Shown here in pieces: positions 1-6,503 of a stretch of DNA of 9,183 bases; positions within the stretch are counted from its first letter, which is position 1, and each line of letters begins with the position of its first letter. Location: positions 1-9,183 of the forward strand of contig JAQCNR010000464.1 of the NCBI GenBank assembly GCA_028274925.1. The letters run 5' to 3'. This DNA is from Halovenus sp. (GTDB lineage Archaea > Halobacteriota > Halobacteria > Halobacteriales > Haloarculaceae). A model generated the notes under the pieces. The model was not told the origin of the DNA. It saw only the letters and a list, made by a program, of their open reading frames with translations, and did no database searches. The position numbers and the translations under genes are program-made.

Positions 1-186
1 TCGAACGTCGCCGACGCTGTCGAGCGCCGGGTCGAAACGTTCATCGAAGACGCCGACTCGGGAGCGTTCGACACCGCCGAGGATTCGGAAGCAGAATCGA
101 GCACCGAACAGACTGACGAGTCGCCGGAGAGTGCCGAGGACTCGACCGATGGCGAGAGTCAGGTTACGATGGAGGATTACCTGTGA
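1..186 (+). CDS. mre11: Mre11 DNA double-strand-break repair nuclease, C-terminal tail (5' truncated)
   Basis: This is an open frame entering from the left edge in frame 1, with 61 residues before a TGA stop at 184-186. None of the phosphodiesterase domain is in the window. The identification rests on position (4-nt overlap with rad50, the usual mre11-rad50 order in archaea) and on the tail style: a short helical start, then an acidic Ser/Glu/Asp-rich disordered linker, as in haloarchaeal Mre11. Mre11 is the Mn-dependent nuclease of the Mre11-Rad50 complex, which processes DNA ends and tethers broken chromosomes. The last residues read QVTMEDYL, which fits the PCNA-interacting (PIP) pattern Q-x-x-hydrophobic-x-x-aromatic-hydrophobic. 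A PIP-like motif at the Mre11 C-terminus has been reported in Pyrococcus, so a clamp contact is plausible here but is inference. Confidence 0.85.
   Translation, partial: SNVADAVERRVETFIEDADSGAFDTAEDSEAESSTEQTDESPESAEDSTDGESQVTMEDYL
171..175 (+). promoter_or_regulatory. Shine-Dalgarno site for rad50
   Basis: A full GGAGG lies 7 nt before the GTG at 183, inside the last codons of mre11. It decides the rad50 start: GTG183 gives MRFDRIRLQNF, the normal Rad50 N-terminus, and no better start lies nearby. Together with the GTGA overlap it indicates coupled translation of the two subunits. Confidence 0.8.
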
Positions 187-2870
187 GATTCGACCGCATT
201 CGCCTGCAGAATTTCAAGTGTTACGAGGAGACAGATGTCCGACTCGACGCCGGCGTGACGGTCATCCACGGCCTCAACGGCAGCGGAAAGTCCTCGTTGC
301 TCGAGGCCTGCTTTTTTGCACTCTACGGTGCGAAGGCACTCGACAAGACGTTAGACGAAATCGTCACTATCGGTGCCGAAGAGACGGTTGTCGAACTCGA
401 ATTTAGCCACGACGGCGGCCAGTACCAGATTCGCCGTCGGATTCGCGTCAGCAACGGCGACGCCCGAACGGCCGAGTGTGTGATGGACGGCCCCGGCGGA
501 ACGACCGAAGGTGCGACCGACGTGCGCAACCGTGTTGCCGGACTCCTTCGGATGGACACTGACGCCTTCGTCAACTGTGCCTACGTTCGACAGGGCGAGG
601 TCAACAAACTCATCAACGCCTCGCCGTCGACGCGACAGGATATGATCGACGACCTGCTCCAACTGGGCAAACTGGAGGAGTACCGTGAACGCGCCAGCGA
701 CGCCCGCCTCGGCGTTGGTCGCGTCCGCGACGACAAACAGGGCGCGCTGTCGGAACTCGACGACCAAATAGCGGAGAAGGAGGCGAAGAACCTCCACGAA
801 CAGCGCAACGAACTCGAAACAGAGCTCTCGTCGGTCACCGCCGACATCGAGAACTACAAAGAAAACAAACAAAAGGCCGAGCAGAGCCGCGAACAGGCCG
901 CCTCAATCATTGAAGAGTACGAGGAAAAGCGCACGGAACTTGACGAACTCGACGAGGATATCACGATGCTACGCGAGGAGATCGAGGAAACCGAGCGGAC
1001 ACGGGAGGAGCTTGCGAGTGAAATCGACGAAACCCGGAGTTCGCTGACAGACGCCACCGAGCGTCGTGATGCCCTCGTGAACAACCTCGACGGACTCGAC
1101 ACGCAACCCGACGCACTCGACAGCGAGCGGGTCGACGCAGAACTGTCGGCTGTCACCGAAGAAGTCGAGGAGCTGACCGAGCAGATTCGCGAGGCCAGCG
1201 TCGAGAAACAGGAGGCCGACGGCAACGCCGAGAACCACCGCGAGCAGGCCGAGCAACTCGACGCCGACGCACGCGAGGCGCGAGCGGAGGCTGAAGAACT
1301 CGAAGCAGAAATCGAAGAGACAGAGTCATTCGTCGAGACCAAGCGCGAGGAGCTCTCGGAGATGGCCGCGGAAATCGAGAAGCTTCGAGACTCTTTCGAC
1401 GAGGAACCAATCGACTTCGGCGAGGCTGAGAAGCACTACGAATCGGTCACCGATGAACTCGGCGACTGTCGGGAAACCCGAGCAGAGCGCCAAGCCACGC
1501 TCGAAAACGAGCGAGAACGACTTTCGGAAGCCGAGGAGCTACTCGACGCGGGCAAATGTCCGGAGTGTGGCCAGCCAGTCGAGGAATCGCCACACGTCGA
1601 CAGTATCGGCGAGCACCGCGGGCGCGTCGACGAACTGGAGACAGAGTTGCAGGAGCTCGAAGACCACATCGAGAACCTCGAATCGAACCGCGACGCTGCC
1701 GACCAACTTCGAGAGCGCGAGGAGCGAATCGAGGAACTCGAAGCAAACCGCGACAACCTCGAACAACTCCTCAACCAGCGCGAGACGACGCTCGAAGAGA
1801 AACGCGACCGTATCGAGACGTTGCGCGAGCAGGCCGACGACGCCGAGGCCGAGGCCGAGCAGAAGCGAGCGGCCGCAACCGAGGCCGACGAGCGCGCCAC
1901 CGAACAGCAAGAGCAGATCGCGTCGTACAACCAGCAGAAGGCCGAACTGGCTGACCGCCGGGAGCGACTCGAAACGCTGTCGGAAACACTCGACCAGATT
2001 GCGCGACTCAGCGAGACAGTCGAGCGACTCCGTGACGAGCGCGAACAGAAGAAATCGCTGAACGACGAGCGACGCGAGCGGCTGTCTGCGAAGCGTGACC
2101 GCCGCGACGAACTCCGCGAGGAGTTCGACGACGACCGTATCGAAACCGCCCGGGAAGAGAAGAACGAAGCAGAAGAGTACATCGAAAAAGTCACCGAGGC
2201 GCTTTCGGACCTCGAATCGAAACAGTCGACGCTGCAGGAACGACTTGGCGCAATCGGTAACGAACTCGACCAACTCGAAGAACTGCGCGAGCGCCGCGAC
2301 GAACTCACCGGGACGGTCGAACAACTGGAATCACTGCACGACGAGGCCGCCGAACTCGCTGAGATGTACGGCAAACTTCGAGCCCAACTACGTCGCCAGA
2401 ACGTCGACAACCTGGAGCGGATGCTCAACGAGACGTTCGACCTCGTCTACGAGAACGATACCTACGCACGCATCGAACTCGACGGCGAGTATCGCCTGAC
2501 GGTCTACCAGAAAGACGGCGAGGAACTCGACCCAGACCAACTCTCCGGCGGCGAGCGCGCGCTGTTCAACCTCAGCCTGCGCTGTGCAATCTACCGCCTG
2601 CTCGCGGAGGGAATCGAGGGTGCCGCGCCGATGCCGCCGCTCATTCTCGACGAACCAACGGTCTTTCTCGACTCGGGCCACGTGACGCAACTCGTTGAAC
2701 TTATCGAGTCGATGCGTGAACGCGGTGTCGAGCAGATTCTCGTCGTCAGCCACGACGAGGAACTTATCGACGCCGCTGATGACCTCGTCACAGTCACGAA
2801 AGACACGACCACAAACCGCTCGACAGTCGAGCGAGGGCGACTCGACGAGCGCGTCGTCGAGTTGAGTTAG
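183..2870 (+). CDS. rad50: Rad50 DNA double-strand-break repair ATPase
   Basis: Rad50 is the SMC-like ABC ATPase that clamps DNA and controls the Mre11 nuclease. The 895-residue length is usual for archaeal Rad50. Visible parts in order: N-terminal ATPase half with Walker A GLNGSGKS (residues 30-37) and Q-loop YVRQG (Q137); a long acidic heptad-rich coiled coil (about 165-450); the zinc hook CPECGQPV with C459 and C462 almost exactly mid-protein; a second coiled coil (about 470-740); and the C-terminal ATPase half with ABC signature LSGGE (787-791), Walker B PLILDE (819-824), D-loop FLDS and switch His H857 in VSHDEE. All catalytic elements are present, so the protein should be functional. 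It starts at GTG183, overlapping the mre11 stop by 4 nt behind a perfect GGAGG. The TAG stop overlaps the stop of the convergent gene on the other strand. Confidence 0.98.
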   Translation: MRFDRIRLQNFKCYEETDVRLDAGVTVIHGLNGSGKSSLLEACFFALYGAKALDKTLDEIVTIGAEETVVELEFSHDGGQYQIRRRIRVSNGDARTAECVMDGPGGTTEGATDVRNRVAGLLRMDTDAFVNCAYVRQGEVNKLINASPSTRQDMIDDLLQLGKLEEYRERASDARLGVGRVRDDKQGALSELDDQIAEKEAKNLHEQRNELETELSSVTADIENYKENKQKAEQSREQAASIIEEYEEKRTELDELDEDITMLREEIEETERTREELASEIDETRSSLTDATERRDALVNNLDGLDTQPDALDSERVDAELSAVTEEVEELTEQIREASVEKQEADGNAENHREQAEQLDADAREARAEAEELEAEIEETESFVETKREELSEMAAEIEKLRDSFDEEPIDFGEAEKHYESVTDELGDCRETRAERQATLENERERLSEAEELLDAGKCPECGQPVEESPHVDSIGEHRGRVDELETELQELEDHIENLESNRDAADQLREREERIEELEANRDNLEQLLNQRETTLEEKRDRIETLREQADDAEAEAEQKRAAATEADERATEQQEQIASYNQQKAELADRRERLETLSETLDQIARLSETVERLRDEREQKKSLNDERRERLSAKRDRRDELREEFDDDRIETAREEKNEAEEYIEKVTEALSDLESKQSTLQERLGAIGNELDQLEELRERRDELTGTVEQLESLHDEAAELAEMYGKLRAQLRRQNVDNLERMLNETFDLVYENDTYARIELDGEYRLTVYQKDGEELDPDQLSGGERALFNLSLRCAIYRLLAEGIEGAAPMPPLILDEPTVFLDSGHVTQLVELIESMRERGVEQILVVSHDEELIDAADDLVTVTKDTTTNRSTVERGRLDERVVELS

Positions 2871-3631
2871 TCGGCCGCTGGTCCCGAGCCACCGGCGTAC
2901 TCGCGGGTGGCGTCGACCAGCGTTTTGCGGTACTCACTTTCGTCCGGGTCGGCCGCAAGCGAGCGGAACCAGCCTTTGAATCGCTCGAAATTCACTTCCG
3001 GCGCATCCGCCGCGGCAGCGTGGGCCAGGTCGTACAGTCGGTGGTCCTGGTTGACGAGTTTGTGGCGTTCGACCAATCCCAAGGCAAACGCCGCGTTGAC
3101 GGCCGTTATCTCCGGGTCTGAGGCAGCACTCGTCCGAGCAGCCTCGGGGCCGCCGTCCCAGACGCTCCCCCTCGGCTGGTCGGCCAGTGCCGCCGCGACG
3201 CTGGATTCGAGGAAGTCGACGAGTTTGCCTGCCGGCGCGACAGAGAGCCACAGGTCGTCGGCGTAGATGTCCTTCATATGGTTGGCAATCTGTCGACAGT
3301 GGGTGAGTTTTCGGCGCTCGACAGTGCGGCCGGCCAGCGCGAGAAAGATTACTTCCTCCATCGACTGCGTGTGAGAGGGATGCTCGCGCTCGTTGTGGTG
3401 CATGTGCGCGAACTCGTGGAGCGCGAGTTCGCGGGCCATCGCGCTCGTCGCGGCCTGCTGTGAAATTGTCAGTTCGTGCCCGTCCGGACCGTGCTGGACG
3501 CGTGTTCGCTCGTCCGGGTCCTCGACAATCCGTACGGTAACTGTCTGTTCGAGAGTTGCTTCACGCTCGAAGAGGTCACGTGCAGCGTAAAACGGCTCGA
3601 CTGGGCCAGAACCCTCGACATTGACGTCCAT
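2867..3631 (-). CDS. Haloarchaeal protein with HEFAH metallopeptidase-like motif (function unknown)
   Basis: This soluble acidic protein has 254 residues from ATG3631. There is no signal peptide or membrane segment. The recognisable feature is ALHEFAHMHH: an HExxH zinc-protease motif at residues 72-76 on a predicted helix, followed by a His-rich stretch (H78, H79, H84, H87) and then SMEEV, whose E92 or E93 could be the third zinc ligand. I think it belongs to a family restricted to haloarchaea (possibly the one Pfam calls DUF5781), but I cannot verify that. Start choice: an in-frame ATG at 3652 would add seven atypical residues (MPYLWPS). ATG3631 gives an acidic start, MDVNVEG, and has a TATA-like element about 30 nt upstream, as expected for a leaderless haloarchaeal mRNA. 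The gene converges on rad50 with stop codons overlapping. Peptidase activity is not shown; an inactive zincin-like fold is possible. Confidence 0.85.
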   Translation of the reverse strand: MDVNVEGSGPVEPFYAARDLFEREATLEQTVTVRIVEDPDERTRVQHGPDGHELTISQQAATSAMARELALHEFAHMHHNEREHPSHTQSMEEVIFLALAGRTVERRKLTHCRQIANHMKDIYADDLWLSVAPAGKLVDFLESSVAAALADQPRGSVWDGGPEAARTSAASDPEITAVNAAFALGLVERHKLVNQDHRLYDLAHAAAADAPEVNFERFKGWFRSLAADPDESEYRKTLVDATREYAGGSGPAAD

Positions 3632-3658
3632 AGACGGCCACAGATATGGCATGGACCC

Positions 3659-3667
3659 GTATTACTG
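3659..3667 (-). promoter_or_regulatory. TATA-like promoter element for the HEFAH gene
   Basis: On the minus strand the AT-rich stretch CAGTAATAC sits about 28-36 nt upstream of ATG3631, in an otherwise GC-rich 63-nt gap after the small membrane gene. The position fits a leaderless transcript from 3631. This is a weak match, called mainly on spacing. Confidence 0.35.
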
Positions 3668-3694
3668 TTGCGGGGATGTGACCAAGTACCACAG

Positions 3695-3994
3695 TCACCG
3701 CATCGTCACAACAGCCAGTGCGCTGACAGCCACGAGCGTGAGCAGTCGCATCCCGAGGACGACCTGTCCAGCCAGCGGGTCCATGCTGTACAGCCGGCCC
3801 ATCCGGCTGAAGAAGAACACGAGCGCAACGACGTGTTCGACCAGCAGGACGACGCTGAACGTGACAAGCCCCAGCAACATCGACGAGCGAAACCGCCAGT
3901 AGTTTTTGAGCCAGACGCCGGCCAGTGCGGCGAGGAGGAGGCTGTTGAGTACCGTTACCGCGACGCCGGCCATTGCCGGCGGTCCCATCGCCAT
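3695..3994 (-). CDS. Small three-helix membrane protein, third gene of the Moco operon
   Basis: The protein has 99 residues from ATG3994 and three strongly hydrophobic segments: about residues 6-27, 38-63 (VTFSVVLLVEHVVALVFFF) and 74-98. A basic loop, LKNYWRFR, separates the first two. TM2 carries a Glu-His pair inside the membrane, which is unusual and could bind a cofactor or partner. An in-frame ATG at 4024 would overlap the oxidoreductase gene by 25 nt. I prefer 3994 because a GGTGAG ribosome-binding sequence ends 5 nt before it, overlapping the TGA stop of the preceding gene, with a 5-nt gap between the genes. This is translational coupling, so the protein is probably made with the oxidoreductase. 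I do not recognise a family with certainty. The architecture resembles small haloarchaeal DUF membrane proteins, and a quinone- or heme-linked partner role would be speculation. Confidence 0.75.
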   Translation of the reverse strand: MAMGPPAMAGVAVTVLNSLLLAALAGVWLKNYWRFRSSMLLGLVTFSVVLLVEHVVALVFFFSRMGRLYSMDPLAGQVVLGMRLLTLVAVSALAVVTMR

Positions 3995-3998
3995 CGGT

Positions 3999-4004
3999 CT
4001 CACC
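3999..4004 (-). promoter_or_regulatory. Shine-Dalgarno site overlapping a stop codon
   Basis: The minus strand reads GGTGAG, with the TGA stop of the oxidoreductase gene embedded in it, and ATG3994 follows after a short spacer. The match is to the GGTGA part of the haloarchaeal anti-SD complement. It supports 3994 over 4024 as the start of the small membrane protein. Confidence 0.55.
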
Positions 4005-5469
4005 CAACCGTCCGTTCGACCCATCCGGCCGCGCCGTCTGGATTCGAGTCAGTTTCCTCCTCGATTTGGAGAGTGCCGTCACCGTCGGTAGCGCGCACGA
4101 CGACGTCGTGGCTGCCGTCGGGGTCGAAGGTGTATCGCCACTGTCGCCAGACATCCTCGTCGGGCAGGGGTTTGGAGAGGTCGGCGTCAGTCCAGGAGGA
4201 GCCGCCGTCAGTGGAGACCTCGACGCGGCTAATGCCGCGCGTGCCGGCGTAGGCGTGGCCGGCGAGTTCGATTCGACCGTCATCCAGTTCGGTGATCCCG
4301 TCGTCCCACAGTTTCGCGACAGTCTTGACCTCACCCGTGCCTTCCCAGCCGCGTTGCTCCCAGTAGCCGTCTTCTTCGGTGTTCAGTAGCTCAATCTCGG
4401 TGAGCCACTTGACGTTGGTCTCGCCCCAGTGTCCGGGAATTAACACCCGGACAGGGTGGCCGTGGCCGGTCGGGAGTTCCTTGCCGTTCATCCCCCACGC
4501 GAGAAAGCCAGAGGCGAGTACGTCGACCGGGAACTGGACGGAGTAGCCGTCCTCACCGTGTAGCATTGCACAGTCACACTCGCCCTGTGGGTCCGCGGCG
4601 TCGAGGAACGGTCGCAGTGGCGTGCCCGTCCAGACCGCGGTATCGAGTTTCTTGCCGTTGAGGTCCTCACCGACACAGCGAAGGGTCACGAGTCGGTTCT
4701 CGACGGGTTGGTCGACCAGTTCGTCGTAGGTGAGCGTTCGCTCGTCGCCGACGTTACCGGTGAAGGTCAGCGACCACTCGTCGGCGGTCACCTCGGGGTC
4801 GAACTCCGCGATGTCGACGTTGTAGAACTCTCCGATTTCGCTGACGAGGCCCGGAAGCGCCGTACTCGCCAGTTGAAGTTCGTTCGCGTCTGCCTCGTTG
4901 AGACGGGCAGCAGCACCCTCCGCGTTCGGAGCGGAGTCCAGCGGGCCGGTGCGGTGCAGGAGTCGCCCGGCAATCGCTGCGCCACCAACGAAGCCAACTG
5001 CAGCCGCGAGCGTGCCGAGCGTCTGTCGGCGGCCCGGGTCAACTGTGCCGGCGTCGGTCTGGAACCCGCCGACGACAGTGAACACAGCCATCGGAACGGC
5101 GGCCGCCAGCGCCGAGACTGGCTGGCCGACGAGCCCGACAGCGAGCAGCCAGACGACACCACCGGAGACAGCACCGGCGAGAGGCTGGTCGAGTCGCCGT
5201 CCGAGGCGCAGCCCAGCAAACGAGACCAGCCCGAACACCGCAACGACGGTGCCGAGTGCCATCGCGATGTGGACGTAGTGGCCCGCCTCGCCGACGTTTT
5301 CGATCATGAACGTGACGATAGCGCCAGGCGTGAGGTTGACAATCGTCTGGTCGACTGGCGCAACGACGAACGACGGCGACCACCCAGTCGCAACGTAGGA
5401 GCCAGCGACCGCCGCGACGGCACTCAGCGCGGCGACGAGCGTCTCGCGTTTGCTGGGGGCATCAATCAT
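4000..5469 (-). CDS. Membrane-anchored sulfite-oxidase-family molybdopterin oxidoreductase
   Basis: The protein has 489 residues. The N-terminal part has about five transmembrane helices (roughly 10-30, 64-88, 97-115, 117-136, 150-168). Then come an oxidoreductase molybdopterin-binding domain (about 205-375) and a C-terminal Ig-like Mo-co dimerisation domain (about 385-485, ending in the VEVSTDGGSSW and WRQWRYTF pattern). C265 in VTLRCVGE is the expected Mo-coordinating cysteine; AWGMNGKELPTGHGHPVR and GHWGETNVKWL are family hallmarks. Family members oxidise sulfite or reduce S-oxides outside or at the membrane. There is no cytochrome b5 domain, so the electron partner must be another protein or the membrane part. 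Positive-inside loops (LRLGRRL, DPGRRQ) put the Mo domain outside. R147-R148 just before the last helix forms RRQTL, a Tat-like motif. The extra CDC (C298, C300) is unusual. The start lies 3 nt after the lipoprotein stop without an SD, implying coupling. The actual substrate is unknown. Confidence 0.95.
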   Translation of the reverse strand: MIDAPSKRETLVAALSAVAAVAGSYVATGWSPSFVVAPVDQTIVNLTPGAIVTFMIENVGEAGHYVHIAMALGTVVAVFGLVSFAGLRLGRRLDQPLAGAVSGGVVWLLAVGLVGQPVSALAAAVPMAVFTVVGGFQTDAGTVDPGRRQTLGTLAAAVGFVGGAAIAGRLLHRTGPLDSAPNAEGAAARLNEADANELQLASTALPGLVSEIGEFYNVDIAEFDPEVTADEWSLTFTGNVGDERTLTYDELVDQPVENRLVTLRCVGEDLNGKKLDTAVWTGTPLRPFLDAADPQGECDCAMLHGEDGYSVQFPVDVLASGFLAWGMNGKELPTGHGHPVRVLIPGHWGETNVKWLTEIELLNTEEDGYWEQRGWEGTGEVKTVAKLWDDGITELDDGRIELAGHAYAGTRGISRVEVSTDGGSSWTDADLSKPLPDEDVWRQWRYTFDPDGSHDVVVRATDGDGTLQIEEETDSNPDGAAGWVERTVG

Positions 5470-5472
5470 AGC

Positions 5473-6471
5473 TTACTGAGGAGTTAGAGTCACTTGAATT
5501 GCGTCCTCGACGGCTGGATACTCGTAGCCGTCGTTGACCTCGCTCAACGGACGGACAACACCGCCTTCGTCGGCCCCCTGGTCTGGACTACTCTGAGCCG
5601 GTGCCTGGTCTGGGTCGAAACCAGGTTCGCCGTTCGGTTCGGTCCCGGCGTCGAAGAGGTCGATACTGTCGGTCACGTCGCCCTCAACCGGTTCGCCGTC
5701 TTCGGGCCACAGGGAAATCCCGCCCTCGGCGGCCGAGAAGAAGATGTCGTTGGAGGGGACGAACATCGACGCAACGGAGAGGTGCTGGCCCGGTTCGGCC
5801 TCGATATCGAACTCGAAGGCACCGCCGGGGGCAATCGGCGGCGCACCAGGGACCTCGCCCATCGGGTCGTTCGGGTCTGCAACGGTGTTGTCGGGCGTGT
5901 ACGCACCCCAGTCGACCACCGTCGGACTGGCCATCGAATCGTCGTCCATCGAATCATCGCTGTCGTCCATCGAGTCGTCATCACCCATCGAGTCGTCGCC
6001 ACCGTCGTCCATCGAATCATCGTCGTCCATCGAGCCGTCGGCCATCATCGCCAGTTCGTCGACGAGTCCGGGTTCGTTCGGGAAGCCAGTCGGTGGGCCA
6101 GCTTCTGCGAGTGCTTCCAGCCCAATCGAGGCCGACCCTCCGGTCGTGTAGATTGGATTCGAGCCCGTGTGGACCGCGTACGCGCCGGGCGTAATCCAGA
6201 TTTGCCCACCGGTCGACGCGTCAGACGGGTAGAAATCAGTCGGCGCGACGTTCTCGATGCGGACTGTCATCGTCACCGGTTCAGACATCATCCCGTCGTC
6301 CTCGTCGTTCATGCCGTCATCGTCGTCCATTCCGTCGTCGTTCATTCCGCTCTCGTTCATCCCGCCGTCGTCGCTCCCTTCGTCATCGTTACCGACACAG
6401 CCAGCGAGCGCGAGGGCTGCGACGCTTGTGCTGCCGAGCAAAAACTGCCGTCGTGAACTGTCTGGTGACAT
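5473..6471 (-). CDS. Tat-exported spondin-domain lipoprotein with Met/Asp repeat tracts
   Basis: The protein has 332 residues from ATG6471. An ATG at 6513 would place 14 residues before the signal peptide, so 6471 is preferred; a TATA-like element lies 29 nt upstream of it. The N-terminus is a Tat lipoprotein signal: SRRQFLLG at 6-13, a hydrophobic core, then lipobox LAGC with C25 lipidated. Next come an acidic linker with GM-N/D repeats (28-64), the first part of a spondin-type domain (about 66-146, IENVAPTDF and SIGLEALAEAG), a second tract of six SM-D units (147-180), and the rest of the domain (about 181-332, with LSVASMFVPSNDIFF and FDAGTEPN). The protein should sit on the outer face of the membrane. 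Spondin-type domains are adhesive or ligand-binding modules; the function in archaea is not known. About 17 methionines occur in the mature protein, roughly two thirds of them in the acidic tracts. First gene of the Moco operon. Confidence 0.92.
   Translation of the reverse strand: MSPDSSRRQFLLGSTSVAALALAGCVGNDDEGSDDGGMNESGMNDDGMDDDDGMNDEDDGMMSEPVTMTVRIENVAPTDFYPSDASTGGQIWITPGAYAVHTGSNPIYTTGGSASIGLEALAEAGPPTGFPNEPGLVDELAMMADGSMDDDDSMDDGGDDSMGDDDSMDDSDDSMDDDSMASPTVVDWGAYTPDNTVADPNDPMGEVPGAPPIAPGGAFEFDIEAEPGQHLSVASMFVPSNDIFFSAAEGGISLWPEDGEPVEGDVTDSIDLFDAGTEPNGEPGFDPDQAPAQSSPDQGADEGGVVRPLSEVNDGYEYPAVEDAIQVTLTPQ
5932..6033 (-). repeat. In-gene SM-Asp repeat tract
   Basis: Six imperfect units beginning Ser-Met followed by 2-6 mostly Asp residues (units of about 5-8 residues) are encoded by near-repeats of TCGATGGACGACGAT-type DNA. 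Codon wobble differs between units. The tract is inserted within the spondin-type domain of the lipoprotein and looks like a variable-number coding repeat. Confidence 0.85.
6280..6390 (-). repeat. In-gene GM-Asn/Asp repeat linker
   Basis: Just after the lipobox Cys, five Gly-Met units followed by Asn, Asp or Glu form an acidic linker at residues 28-64 of the lipoprotein. It parallels the SM-Asp tract later in the same protein but uses Gly in place of Ser, so one probably arose as a diverged copy of the other or by independent slippage. Confidence 0.75.
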
Positions 6472-6496
6472 GCACTCGAATCGACGGGGAACACCA

Positions 6497-6503
6497 CTAA
6501 AAC
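6497..6503 (-). promoter_or_regulatory. TATA-like promoter of the lipoprotein-Moco operon
   Basis: The minus strand reads GTTTTAG centred 29 nt upstream of ATG6471, preceded by an A/T-rich stretch (GAAAAATT). The spacing suits a leaderless or near-leaderless haloarchaeal transcript and supports 6471 as the lipoprotein start. Confidence 0.5.

Noticed and set aside
1436..2428. Long minus-strand open frame opposite rad50
   Set aside because: It is a Ser/Arg-rich antisense shadow of the GA-rich coiled-coil codons of rad50.
3678..3698. GTGAC-N11-GTCAC inverted repeat as a terminator of the three-gene operon
   Set aside because: Arms are only 5 bp, the loop is long, no T-tract follows, and it overlaps the end of the coding region.
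3476..4252. Plus-strand open frame across three minus-strand genes
   Set aside because: Composition is His/Arg/Ser-rich, not haloarchaeal. It spans several real genes and their gaps on the opposite strand.
5932..6033. Short tandem DNA repeat as a possible CRISPR
   Set aside because: The units are imperfect, without spacers, in frame, and encode an acidic repeat inside a real protein.
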